This document shows, piece by piece, positions 25,393 to 33,259 of a stretch of 49,126 nucleotides of DNA. The stretch spans positions 1 to 49,126 of the forward strand of contig CAMBMS010000021.1 in assembly GCA_945868845.1 (NCBI GenBank), read 5' to 3'. Positions within the stretch are counted from its first letter, which is position 1. Each line of letters starts with the position of its first letter. This DNA is from Asaia bogorensis. GTDB lineage: Bacteria; Pseudomonadota; Alphaproteobacteria; Acetobacterales; Acetobacteraceae. The translations under genes were made by a program, and so were the position numbers. The notes beneath the pieces were generated by a model. That model saw only the letters and a list, made by a program, of their open reading frames with translations. It searched no databases and had not been told where the DNA came from.

Positions 25393-26463
25393 TCAGTGGG
25401 TGACGACCGCGCGGACGAAATGCGCGGTTTCCTCGGTCAGGCGCTGACGGGCTTCCAGCAAGCTACCGCCGATAAGCAACATCGTGTCGGGGCCGTAGAA
25501 GTCAAGAATTTCGGGTACGCGCGACAGGGTCATTCCACCAGCAGGTACCGGCAAAGCTCCGAGCGCACGGGCATTTTCCGCAAGGGCACGGCAGGTCGCC
25601 GGGGAATAGCCGAAGCGCCCACCATGGGTGGGGAAAATCACCGCGTCCGCACCGAAGGCCGGAAACAGTTTCCCGACTAGAAGCGCGGGCGAAATCCGCG
25701 TCGCGCCGGCCAAAGCGGGATGGGCAAAGATCGCCATGTCCGGAAAATCACGAGCGAGGGTACGCATCGTGGCCACCCCGGCGATCATGGGCGCAAGCAT
25801 GACGCAAGCGATCCCCGCCGCGCGCGCCAGCCCAGCATGGCGGCGCATGGTGTCAAGATCGCCGGAGAGACTGGGGACGTACTGCGTCAACTGGCCGGTT
25901 TCACTGGCTACGTCGCGCAGCACGGTGGCGATGGCCCCGATCCGTTCGGCAAAGGGGGAAAATGCCTGGTCGGCAAGGCCGTGATCGTCCTTGATGAAAT
26001 CCACTCCACCGCGGGCAAACTGCGCGGCAAGGCTGGCCAGCGCCGTCGGCGCCAGCCCCTGCGGCTTAAGGGCCGAGCAAGTCAGCGCGCGCGCCGCGCC
26101 AGTACAGCGTGCACGCAAGCCGGCGATGCGATGATTGGGCCCCGGGAACATGCCAGGCGGCAGGACAATGTCATGCAGCACAACATCATCATGCAGAGAC
26201 GTATTACCGAACGCCATGTTCAGTAGCTGGCCAGCATCGCTACCAATGGTCGCACTGGCCAGTGCGATGAGTACGGAGAAGACGCCGTTGCCTCGGTCAG
26301 AGATATCCTCGACCCGGCCAACCATGTTGGAGAGGATGGAAGAATCTTCGATTGCTGACAGCGGCATCTCGACGCTCTGTTCTACCGCGATGGCCTGGGC
26401 GCGCGCAGCGATCGTACTAGCCTCGGCGCGGACATGATAAATCGCATGGAGACGTTCGGCCAT
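25393..26463 (-). CDS. form IV RuBisCO-like protein (RLP)
   Basis: A 356-residue homologue of the RuBisCO large subunit, at the short end of the family. The N-terminal domain carries 'LLNMAFGNTSLHDDVVLHDI', the barrel starts with CSALKPQGL, where Lys133 matches the proton-handling Lys of RuBisCO, and 'GGVDFIKDDHGLADQAFSPF' holds the carbamylatable Lys158, then Asp160 and His161 where RuBisCO has Asp-Glu. The CO2-fixing loop 6 (GKxEG) is absent; the region reads LPVPAGGMTLSRV, followed by the phosphate-binding LIGGSL. It therefore is not a carboxylase. Form IV proteins act as enolases in methionine salvage or as isomerases on 5-methylthioribulose-1-phosphate. A cupin gene 11 bases downstream favours the latter. 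YkgJ-type gene 4 bases upstream shares the operon. Confidence 0.9.
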   Translation of the reverse strand: MAERLHAIYHVRAEASTIAARAQAIAVEQSVEMPLSAIEDSSILSNMVGRVEDISDRGNGVFSVLIALASATIGSDAGQLLNMAFGNTSLHDDVVLHDIVLPPGMFPGPNHRIAGLRARCTGAARALTCSALKPQGLAPTALASLAAQFARGGVDFIKDDHGLADQAFSPFAERIGAIATVLRDVASETGQLTQYVPSLSGDLDTMRRHAGLARAAGIACVMLAPMIAGVATMRTLARDFPDMAIFAHPALAGATRISPALLVGKLFPAFGADAVIFPTHGGRFGYSPATCRALAENARALGALPVPAGGMTLSRVPEILDFYGPDTMLLIGGSLLEARQRLTEETAHFVRAVVTH

Positions 26464-26467
26464 GAAT

Positions 26468-26842
26468 CTAGCGGTGTCCGTCCTTCAAATCCTTGTCGCG
26501 CACTTTCTCCACCGTCTGCTGGGTGAAACGGGCGAAATGATAAACTGTGCGGTCTTCCACTTCCCAGCAATTATAGCCGCGGCAATCGGTGGGGCGCGCG
26601 GCATAGACCGTGCAGCGGCGCTCGGGTGAGAGAAACTGACACGTCTCATACCCGGCCTTGATCCGCTTCGATCCCTTGCGGGTGATTTCCACTAGATGTT
26701 TTTTCTCGAATGCGCGCACCGTCATGTCGAGATATTTGGCCAACCGGCGGGTATCATCGCGGCGGACTTCCACATAGCCGGCCATGCGGCAGCAGAAGGC
26801 CGGGCATTTGTCACAATCCAACTTGTCCTGGTGCGTGTTCAT
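26468..26842 (-). CDS. YkgJ-family cysteine cluster protein
   Basis: A 124-residue protein with the UPF0153/YkgJ zinc-or-iron-chelating Cys pattern: C10-x2-C13-x3-C17-C18 at the N-terminus (LDCDKCPAFCC), then a middle CQFL, a CTVY and CRGYNC near residue 90. The ATG at 26842 is used; an in-frame TTG at 26857 adds five residues. Function of the family is unknown; it is thought to bind a metal or Fe-S cluster. It directly precedes the RuBisCO-like gene (4 bases), so it probably serves the same pathway or its redox/metal supply. Confidence 0.88.
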   Translation of the reverse strand: MNTHQDKLDCDKCPAFCCRMAGYVEVRRDDTRRLAKYLDMTVRAFEKKHLVEITRKGSKRIKAGYETCQFLSPERRCTVYAARPTDCRGYNCWEVEDRTVYHFARFTQQTVEKVRDKDLKDGHR

Positions 26843-26965
26843 GGGCCGGTCAACCAATCAGGGGAATGGGCCAGCAACACGCGCTCGCCACGCGTCGCGG
26901 GCTGGGCCAGGGGGTCGATACGCAGCTGTGATGGGCGGAGATCAGGGGCACTTCCTTGCGCCATG

Positions 26966-27286
26966 TTAAATCGTGCCATTTGGCGCGACGAGAATTTTGC
27001 CGCCACTTTCGCCTTGCTCCGCATGCGCGAGCGCCGTGGCGATCTCCTTGATTGGATAAATTCTGGCCACGCGTGCATCCAAAACTCTGGCTTTGACCAA
27101 CCTGCCCAGATCGACATAGCTCTTTCCGATCTCGGCGAGCGAACGCCGGCTGAGAAAACACCCCAGCACGAAGCCAGTCAGGGTGGTGCGGCGATACAGC
27201 AATTCGGCGCGTGTGAATGGCATCTTTATTCGTATTTGCAGTCCGGCACCTTCCCACGCCCCCGCTCGGCCACCCACGCAGTGCAA
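26966..27286 (-). pseudogene. C-terminal remnant of a zinc-type (MDR) dehydrogenase/quinone reductase
   Basis: The minus strand carries 'GAGLQIRIKMPFTRAELLYR', RTTLTGFVLGCFLS, 'LVKARVLDARVARIYPIKEI' and AHAEQGESGGKILVAPNG. This matches the last 85-105 residues of the medium-chain dehydrogenase/quinone-oxidoreductase family, whose members have 320-350. No Rossmann GxGxxG part is found upstream before the lyase gene at 27337, so the gene has lost its 5' two thirds. The surviving frame is open, so loss was by deletion rather than scattered mutation. No start is assigned. Confidence 0.65.
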
Positions 27287-27336
27287 GCTCGTTGGGTGCC
27301 GGGCGCAGCCACAGGGCGGTACCAGACTGCAATATA

Positions 27337-28296
27337 TTAGGCCGCCTGCCGCCGGAACGCATCCAGGCTACCCGCATGGATCAATTCGCTCGGCAAAGGG
27401 TGGCCGACGATTTCTTCGGCCATGCGCCCGACCTCGATCAGCTTATCGAGATCCACACCCGTGGAGACACCCATCTCCTCGCACAGCATGACCAGTTCTT
27501 CGGTACAAATATTACCCGCCGCGCCCTTCTGGCCGGCAAACGGGCAGCCTCCCAGTCCACCGACAGTAGAGTCAAACTGCGTCACGCCCAGCTTCAGCGC
27601 CGCATGCGCATTGGCCACGGCCAAGCCGCGCGTATCGTGCAGATGCAGCGCGATCTTCATCTCCGGCCAGACATTCCGTACCTCATTGATCGTCCGCTCA
27701 ATCCGCGCCGGCGTAGCCCACCCCATCGTGTCGGCAAGGGAGAAAGTTTCTATCCGCGCGCCGGCTTCCTTCGCGATTGCCATACCATCCTGTAAGGCGG
27801 AAATCACCTGCGCCGGGGAAATATCGCCCTGATAATTGCAGCCGAACGCCGCCATGATTCCAAGGCGCGGCACATCCACTCCGTTATCCAGATGCAGCCG
27901 CGTCTGCTTCTTCATCGCTTCCACATTCTCCGCATGGCTGCGATTGAGGTTTTTCTGCGTGAAGACTTCCGAGGCGGTCAGCGCGATAGAGCCGCTGATG
28001 GTCAGTTTGTCGCGGAACGCCAGCGCGCGCTGCAACCCGTTCGAGTTGAACCACAGCGCAGTATAATGAATCCCTGGCTTGGCATGAAACCCGGCGACCA
28101 CGTCTTCCGCGTCCGCCCAACCCGGCACCAAGCGGGTATTGACGAAGGAGCAAGCCTGGATGTGTTCTAGGCCGGTTTCCGCCAACGCCTCTATCACTCG
28201 GATTTTATCCCCCGTGCTGATCGGACCGGGTTCGATCTGAAAGCCCTCGCGCGGGCCTTCCTCGTGGATTTCGACATGCTTGGGCAGATCGCTCAT
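27337..28296 (-). CDS. HMG-CoA lyase-like DRE-TIM metallolyase
   Basis: A 319-residue enzyme of the HMGL/isopropylmalate-synthase-like family. Landmarks: 'EIHEEGPREGFQIEPGP' (the RDGxQ motif of HMG-CoA lyase reads REGFQ, with Glu for the metal Asp), 'FSLADTMGWATPARIE', metal ligands in 'ALHLHDTRGLAVANA', and the Cys-containing 'GGLGGCPFA' loop of HMG-CoA lyases. Typical reaction: cleavage of 3-hydroxy-3-methylglutaryl-CoA to acetyl-CoA plus acetoacetate; related lyases act on other 3-hydroxy-acyl-CoAs. The ATG is preceded by GGAGGAAA. It is divergent from the CobW gene and isolated on its strand. Leucine breakdown is a sensible role next to a Liv-rich region, but the REG variant leaves the substrate open. 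Confidence 0.85.
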   Translation of the reverse strand: MSDLPKHVEIHEEGPREGFQIEPGPISTGDKIRVIEALAETGLEHIQACSFVNTRLVPGWADAEDVVAGFHAKPGIHYTALWFNSNGLQRALAFRDKLTISGSIALTASEVFTQKNLNRSHAENVEAMKKQTRLHLDNGVDVPRLGIMAAFGCNYQGDISPAQVISALQDGMAIAKEAGARIETFSLADTMGWATPARIERTINEVRNVWPEMKIALHLHDTRGLAVANAHAALKLGVTQFDSTVGGLGGCPFAGQKGAAGNICTEELVMLCEEMGVSTGVDLDKLIEVGRMAEEIVGHPLPSELIHAGSLDAFRRQAA

Positions 28297-28407
28297 GGGG
28301 GTTTCCTCCGATATAAGGGGACAGACTGCACGCGAACCGGCTGTGGCGCCAGAGGATGAGTTTGAAGGGACAGATTATAGCATGACGGATGGACGAAAGG
28401 ACCAGCC

Positions 28408-29412
28408 ATGATCCCGGTGGTGGTGGTAACCGGGTTTCTGGGCAGCGGAAAAACTACCCTGATCAGTCGGGTGCTGCGCGACCCCGCCTTCGCGCGTACC
28501 GCCGTTATCGTCAATGAATTTGGTGAAATCGGCCTCGATCACGATCTGATCGCCAGTTCTGACGAAACCCTAATGACGCTGACTACGGGCTGCCTATGCT
28601 GCGCGGTACGCTCCGATCTCGTGCAGACCTTGCTGGATTTACAGGCGCGACGGCAGGCGGGGGAAATCCTCGGCTACGACCGAGTGCTGATCGAAACATC
28701 GGGCCTCGCGGACCCGGCGCCGATCCTGCAGGCCCTGATTGCGGACCGCGCGGTGGCGGCAGGGCATGCGGTGCAATCGGTCATCACCCTTGTCGACGCA
28801 GTGCATGGCGCGGCAACGCTCGATCGCCATGTCGAGGCACGGCGGCAAGTGGCACTAGCGGATCGGCTGATCCTAACCAAGACGGACATAGCCGGGCCGA
28901 TGGATGCGTTCATCGCGCGCCTTGCCGCATTGAATCCCGGCACGGAATTCCTGGTCGCCGTTTCTGGTCATATCGCGCCGGATATTCTGTTCGCTGCCGC
29001 CGATCCCGGCGCGCGCGCGGATCGGCTGGCAGCCTTGCCCACCAGCGGCGCGTCACCATTTGAGCGCGGCGAACACAGCACGGCGATCGAAAGCTTCGTC
29101 CTCGAACGGGACCAGCCAGTGCCCGGCCTCGCGCTGGTATTGCTTCTGGAAGCCCTGGCCGAGCATTGCGGCCCCAGGCTGTTGCGCGTGAAGGGTCTGG
29201 TGCGGCTGGCCGAAATACCAGAACAGCCGGCCCTGATCCACGGTGTGCAGCACGTCTTCGCCGCGCCAGAATTTTTACCGGCATGGCCCGGCGCGGATTA
29301 CCGCACCCGCATCGTCTTCATCGCGCAAGGCGTGCCAAGGCATTTCCCGGCCCGGCTCCTGGCGGCGATCGAGGACGAAGTGATGGAAGAAACCCAGGCG
29401 CGGCAAGAATAA
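28408..29412 (+). CDS. CobW/COG0523-family GTPase, putative metal chaperone
   Basis: A 334-residue G3E GTPase. Walker A GFLGSGKT at residues 9-16, the metal-binding CLCC motif at 62-65 (GCLCCAVR), ETSGLADP at 96-103, and the guanine motif TKTD at 157-160. The C-terminal domain from about residue 230 ends in FIAQGVPRHFP, typical of CobW_C. Family members insert or deliver zinc, cobalt or iron to client proteins. I looked for a Zur-type palindrome in the 111-base divergent spacer and found none convincing, so regulation by zinc is not supported. Possible clients nearby include cupins and metallolyases, but this is speculation. A small hairpin follows the stop (29413-29437). Confidence 0.92.
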   Translation: MIPVVVVTGFLGSGKTTLISRVLRDPAFARTAVIVNEFGEIGLDHDLIASSDETLMTLTTGCLCCAVRSDLVQTLLDLQARRQAGEILGYDRVLIETSGLADPAPILQALIADRAVAAGHAVQSVITLVDAVHGAATLDRHVEARRQVALADRLILTKTDIAGPMDAFIARLAALNPGTEFLVAVSGHIAPDILFAAADPGARADRLAALPTSGASPFERGEHSTAIESFVLERDQPVPGLALVLLLEALAEHCGPRLLRVKGLVRLAEIPEQPALIHGVQHVFAAPEFLPAWPGADYRTRIVFIAQGVPRHFPARLLAAIEDEVMEETQARQE

Positions 29413-29765
29413 GTGCCTGTTTGAAACAGTCCGGCACCGGCCCGCTCCCCTACCCGGCCAGCTATTGGAGCACGATGTGCTTAGTTTTGGGCATACCCTG
29501 AGTTAACGAGGTGGCGTTGTATTAGATGTCGGCGTCTGCGGTCGTCCGCCTGCCCATCCGCCTGGCCGTTGTGCCAGCGCGTCCCCGAAAGTCTGCGTGG
29601 CAATACGGTTGAAATAGAAGACGCGTTTCTGATTGACGGCCACGAATGGCACTTTCCTCTCTGCGTCGGCAGCAGCGGGAATGGCATAACCGCTCCCGCC
29701 GGGGAAGGAAGCGTTGCGACGAAAGAAAATCCATCGCAGGCTGGCACCAACCAAGGGAGGAAAAA
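29413..29765. other. intergenic, no gene recognised
   Basis: Directly after the CobW stop a small hairpin is possible: GTGC at 29413 pairs with GCAC at 29437 around a CTGTTT-G-AAACAG core. A minus-strand open frame at 29503-29754 has no ribosome site, no recognisable motif and high-GC shadow composition; I do not call it. The last 20 bases are the ribosome site of the LLM gene. Confidence 0.5.
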
Positions 29766-30635
29766 ATGAAATTCGGTATCCGCTATTGCAACACCGGCCG
29801 CTATGTGGACCCCGCGCTGGCAGTGGAACTAGTACAGGCCGCCGAGGAAGCTGGCTTCGAAAGCGCCTGGACGGTGGAGCACACCGTCATCCCGAAAGGC
29901 TATCAATCCACCTATCCTTACGCGACGGGCGGGAAATTGCCGGGCGGGGACCGCGATTTCGTGCTGCCCGATCCGCAGATCTGGATGGCCTATGTCGCAG
30001 CGCGCACCAGCCGCATCAAGCTGGCGACGGGCATTCTCATCCTGCCGCAGCATAATCCGGTGATCTGCGCCAAACAGGTGGCGACCCTCGACTACATGTC
30101 CGGCGGGCGGGTGCTGCTGGGTATCGGTGTTGGCTGGCTCAAGGAAGAATTCGAGGCGCTGGGGGTGCCCTTCGCCGAACGCGGCGCGCGTACCGAGGAA
30201 TACATGCACGCATTGCGAGCGCTTTGGACGATGGAGTCCCCCACGTTCGAGGGCCGTTTCGTGAGCTTTAAGGACGCCTATATGAGCCCGAAGCCCGCCC
30301 AAGGCTCTGTGCCGCTGATCATCGGCGGCCATTCCAAGGCAGCGGCGCAAAGGGCAGGGCGGCTGGCCGACGGCTTCTTCCCTGCGCGCGGCGCGTCGGC
30401 GGAACTGATCGCCATCGTGCATGAAGCCGCCCGCGCGGCGGGGCGCGACCCCCGGGACGTGGAAATCACCGCTAGCCTGCCAGATGATCTGGACGAGCTG
30501 CCGGCGATGGGCAAGCGCGGCATCAGCCGTGTGCTGGTGCCGGTCACGGGCGTCGCCGGCTTGGAGACCCGCGCCCGTGGCGTGGACGCGGTACGGGAAT
30601 GGAAGGCGACGATCGAGAAATACGCGGATCTCTAG
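29766..30635 (+). CDS. LLM-class flavin-dependent oxidoreductase (F420-type subgroup)
   Basis: A 289-residue luciferase-like monooxygenase-family protein. The start ATG follows GGGAGGAAAAA; an open frame reaches 40 codons further upstream but without a ribosome site. Family features are 'AEEAGFESAWTVEHTVIP', 'SRIKLATGILILPQHNPVI', 'DYMSGGRVLLGIGVGWLKEE' and 'VPLIIGGHSKAAAQRAGR'. This resembles the TIGR03619-type subgroup often named F420-dependent. In proteobacteria these enzymes may use FMNH2 or F420; sequence alone does not decide. Some LLM enzymes desulfonate alkanesulfonates (SsuD), which would suit the sulfonate importer 5 kb away, but this protein lacks clear SsuD similarity. A long palindrome follows its stop. 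Confidence 0.88.
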   Translation: MKFGIRYCNTGRYVDPALAVELVQAAEEAGFESAWTVEHTVIPKGYQSTYPYATGGKLPGGDRDFVLPDPQIWMAYVAARTSRIKLATGILILPQHNPVICAKQVATLDYMSGGRVLLGIGVGWLKEEFEALGVPFAERGARTEEYMHALRALWTMESPTFEGRFVSFKDAYMSPKPAQGSVPLIIGGHSKAAAQRAGRLADGFFPARGASAELIAIVHEAARAAGRDPRDVEITASLPDDLDELPAMGKRGISRVLVPVTGVAGLETRARGVDAVREWKATIEKYADL

Positions 30636-30641
30636 AGTAAC

Positions 30642-30671
30642 ATCTGACCAGATGACATCATCTGGTCAGAT
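30642..30671. terminator. perfect 14-bp palindrome, hairpin after the LLM gene
   Basis: ATCTGACCAGATGA and TCATCTGGTCAGAT are exact reverse complements separated by CA, starting six bases after the LLM stop. No T-run follows. It may be a terminator or, because of its near-perfect DNA symmetry, a protein-binding or repeat element. Confidence 0.55.
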
Positions 30672-30919
30672 TAAGTTGCCCGCTCAAACAGAGAGGCAGA
30701 ATGCTTTAGGTGCCCGTATCAGTACGGAAAACGCTCTAGGCAGGTAGAAAAGGGTCGCCCGGCCTATGAAATCGCACCGCGATATGATTTCGGTGCAGTC
30801 GATGACGCGATCGCGTCCCGGCAGATCGATCACCCAGCTGGAACCGCCTCCCGCATTTCCGAACAAACACGCAGGTCGTCGCGCCGTCCATTGCCATAGA
30901 CGATCCGCAAATCCTGGAG

Positions 30920-31287
30920 ATTCCGAAGCGCGCGCCCTCCTGCGCCAACGCCTTGGTAAAGCCTGGATGCCCGATTTCGCAGCGGCGTAGTTCACCTCGC
31001 CATACTTGCCCGCGCAATCGTTGATCCGGCCGATATTGACGGTGCGGCCGAAATTTACGTCCGCGCACATCCTCGAACAGCAATTCGCCGATGCTATTGT
31101 AACTGCCAAGATTGGTATCGATCACCGCACGTCACATCTCCCGGCTCACGCGCGCGAGCGTGCTGTCGCGGGGGATGCCGGCATTGTTGACCAAGATACC
31201 GATGGGGCCAAGCTCAGCATGGATGCGCGAGACCCCTGCTTGGCAGGCGGCGAAATCGGAGACATAGAATTTTTCCACGCGGACGCC
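30920..31287 (-). pseudogene. phaB: acetoacetyl-CoA reductase (phaB) remnant
   Basis: The minus strand reads 'GVRVEKFYVSDFAACQAGVS', then 'LGPIGILVNNAGIPRDSTLA', then SREM and a TGA at 31132-31134 where phaB has Trp, then RAVIDTNLGS. One frame over comes NFGRTVNIGRINDCAGKYGE and VNYAAAKSGI (active-site Ser and Lys region), and back in another frame GFTKALAQEGARFGI. So it has one nonsense change and at least two frameshifts, and lacks the N-terminal NAD-binding part and the C-terminus. PhaB is an SDR that makes 3-hydroxybutyryl-CoA for polyhydroxybutyrate. The 5' break coincides with the stop of the hydrolase gene. The 200 bases beyond 30920 are further decayed and I cannot name them. Confidence 0.8.
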
Positions 31288-31288
31288 T

Positions 31289-32137
31289 TTAGCCGCGCTT
31301 TAGAATGGCATCCAGCACCGGCCGCAGATAACCCTGAAACCGCTCTGGATTCTCGCTCATCGGAAAATGCCCGAGCTCCTGCATGATCATTACCTGCGCG
31401 CCGGGAATATGCGCCGCCGTCGCGCGCGTCGCCTCCGGTGTCGCGGAATAGTCATAATCGCCAGTCAGCAGCCACATCGGGCAGATATCGGTGTTGATGT
31501 GCGAGAGCCGGTCGCGCACATCGCCTTCCAACGTGTAGAAATTCAGATCGCCCTTGAACACACCGGGGCCGGATTGCATGTAGTGCCAGATCGTCTCCCA
31601 CCGCTCCTTTGCCGGGCTGTGGGGCGCCATCAGGCCGGAGATGATGGCCCCGGCCATCTCCCCGCCATGCACATCGGAGCGGTGCAGCCAGGAAAGATCG
31701 TAATAGCCATCCGTGTGGGCCGCCGATTGCAACCCGATCACGCCGCGCAGTTGCGGGCCATGCGCGGCGGCGAGTTCGAGTACGATGCGCCCGCCGATGG
31801 AGCAGCCCATCACCACCGGTCGATCGAGACCCAAAGCCGTCGCGAATTCCATGATCATCACGGCATAAGATTGCCTGGTGAGTTTATACTCTTCCTCCCA
31901 CCAACCATCGGGTGGGGAGGATTTTCCGTGCCAGGGCATGTCGAACGCGATCACCCGAAACTGCGACGTAATCGACGCGTCATTCATCAGTCCGCGATAT
32001 TGCCGCCCGTCGGAGCCCGCCGTGTGCAGGCACAACAGGGGAATTCCGGCACCTGCTTCCTCGAAATAAACGCGCTGCGTCCGCCCGCCAATGGCGGTGT
32101 TGAGGTAGCGCCCGACGATCGGTTCGATGCTGGTCAT
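31289..32137 (-). CDS. alpha/beta hydrolase
   Basis: A 282-residue alpha/beta-hydrolase-fold enzyme. Oxyanion region LLCLHTAGSDGRQY near residues 34-47, nucleophile Ser113 in the elbow GCSIGG, acidic residue Asp227 (or Asp229) in LLTGDYDYSATPEATR and general-base His257 in 'MQELGHFPMSENPERF'. Start is the ATG at 32137, which overlaps the stop of the upstream SCP2-like gene (ATGA); a frame extension to 32152 is less likely. Possible activities are esterase, lactonase or C-C hydrolase; sequence does not say. Pairing with a small SCP2-like partner is a recurring layout in proteobacteria (family knowledge, moderate certainty). Confidence 0.88.
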   Translation of the reverse strand: MTSIEPIVGRYLNTAIGGRTQRVYFEEAGAGIPLLCLHTAGSDGRQYRGLMNDASITSQFRVIAFDMPWHGKSSPPDGWWEEEYKLTRQSYAVMIMEFATALGLDRPVVMGCSIGGRIVLELAAAHGPQLRGVIGLQSAAHTDGYYDLSWLHRSDVHGGEMAGAIISGLMAPHSPAKERWETIWHYMQSGPGVFKGDLNFYTLEGDVRDRLSHINTDICPMWLLTGDYDYSATPEATRATAAHIPGAQVMIMQELGHFPMSENPERFQGYLRPVLDAILKRG

Positions 32138-32523
32138 TGGCCGGCCTCGCACAGGCTGGGGCCAGCGTCCCGCAATTTGGCAAAAGCTTCCTTGAACCAG
32201 AACAGATGCGCCATGAACGGGTGCAATGTGCCCTCCACCTGCAGCTTGCCATGGCGGATCAAGGCCATCAGGTCGTTACGGCCCGGCGGTGGCAACGGGA
32301 TCATGAACTGGTCCCAGGCATCGAGATCGAAACGGAGGGAGAATGTCCAGGAGGGCAGCAGATGCGGCCCCGGCGTGACGGCCTCGACGACCCCCTCGCG
32401 GATACGCAGCAGCCAGGTCCGGGGGCGAATTTCCACCAGCACATCGGCATTCAGGGTGCGGCCCCGCCGGCGCAGCGCGGGGGCTTCGTTGACCAGAGCA
32501 GGCAATCGGTCAGGGGTTCTCAT
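32134..32523 (-). CDS. small SCP2-like / conserved hypothetical protein
   Basis: A 129-residue protein with no catalytic signature. The sequence 'VTPGPHLLPSWTFSLRFDLD', then PPPGRNDLMALIRHGKLQVEG and PFMAHLFWFKEAFAKL, resembles sterol-carrier-protein-2-like domains, with a strand (FSLRFDL), a pocket and the 'GKLQVEGTLHPFM' turn seen in lipid-binding SCP2 proteins. Confidence in the SCP2 assignment is moderate. It starts at the ATG at 32523 and overlaps the hydrolase gene by four bases, so both are made together and may act on the same hydrophobic substrate. It is divergent from the flavoprotein gene at 32648. Confidence 0.6.
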   Translation of the reverse strand: MRTPDRLPALVNEAPALRRRGRTLNADVLVEIRPRTWLLRIREGVVEAVTPGPHLLPSWTFSLRFDLDAWDQFMIPLPPPGRNDLMALIRHGKLQVEGTLHPFMAHLFWFKEAFAKLRDAGPSLCEAGQ

Positions 32524-32647
32524 GGGGATCTCTCATGCGGCTTCGATCAGTGTGCGGCGGCGCATGCGGCCCCTCAAGTCCCAAGATTGTGACAAGCGCG
32601 TTGGCAATCCCTAAGCTGATGTCATTCGCGATTCAGGGGGAGCGTGC

Positions 32648-33259
32648 ATGTCGCATACCATTACCACCGAAGCTGAGTTGGAAGCCCTGTATGGCCTGCC
32701 ATCCGGCGCTGCCGTGATTAAGGAAATCGACCACATCTCCGAGCATTACCGGGCCTTCATCGCGGCCGCGCCTTTCGTCATCCTCGCCACGTCGGGGCCG
32801 GAGGGGCTGGATTGCACGCCGCGCGGCGACCCCCCGGGCTTCGCACGAGTGGTGGACCGGCACACCGTCATGCTGCCGGACCGGCGCGGAAATAACCGTC
32901 TGGACAGTTTACGCAATATCGTGCGCGACCCGCGCATCGCGCTACTGTTCCTTATCCCCGGCCTCGGGCGCACCCTGCGTGTCAATGGGCGGGCGGTGAT
33001 CAGCACGGATCCCGATCTCTGCGCCTCCTTCACCATGGAGGGCAAGACGCCCCGCAGTGTGATCATTGTCACCGCCCAACGGGTCTATACGCAATGCCCG
33101 AAGGCGCTGATCCGCTCGCATCTGTGGGATCCCGACCGTTTCAAGGCGGAGTCCGACCTGCCTAGCACTGGGGCGATCATGCAGGCGCTGCAACAAGATT
33201 TTGACGCCGAAACCTATGAGCGCGAATACCCACAACGACTGAAGGAGACGATTTACTAA
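32648..33259 (+). CDS. PPOX-class FMN-binding flavoprotein (MSMEG_1061-type)
   Basis: A 203-residue pyridoxamine-5'-phosphate-oxidase-like split-barrel protein. Landmarks are 'APFVILATSGPEGLDCTPRG', 'VMLPDRRGNNRLDSLRNIV' and 'LLFLIPGLGRTLRVNGRAVI', as in the MSMEG_1061 subgroup of FMN-dependent oxidoreductases. The C-terminal 'IIVTAQRVYTQCPKALIRS' also fits. A GGGGGAG ribosome site precedes the ATG. The stop abuts the lutB start (TAA-ATG), and AAGGAG for lutB lies inside this gene. It takes the place where lutA would stand in a lutABC operon. Confidence 0.9.
   Translation: MSHTITTEAELEALYGLPSGAAVIKEIDHISEHYRAFIAAAPFVILATSGPEGLDCTPRGDPPGFARVVDRHTVMLPDRRGNNRLDSLRNIVRDPRIALLFLIPGLGRTLRVNGRAVISTDPDLCASFTMEGKTPRSVIIVTAQRVYTQCPKALIRSHLWDPDRFKAESDLPSTGAIMQALQQDFDAETYEREYPQRLKETIY

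Noticed and set aside
25393-26463. RuBisCO-like protein as a true carboxylase
   Set aside because: Loop 6 and its catalytic Lys are absent and the metal-ligand Glu is replaced by His; length is also too short.
28297-28407. Possible Zur box (GATTATAGCATGAC) before the CobW-type gene
   Set aside because: The sequence is not palindromic and matches the Zur consensus poorly.
29503-29754. Minus-strand open frame in the CobW-LLM gap
   Set aside because: No ribosome site and no recognisable domain; several overlapping frames are open there by composition alone.
29766-30635. LLM protein as alkanesulfonate monooxygenase SsuD serving the sulfonate importer
   Set aside because: It fits the TIGR03619-like subgroup better, and it lies on the other strand 5 kb away with its own ribosome site and terminator.
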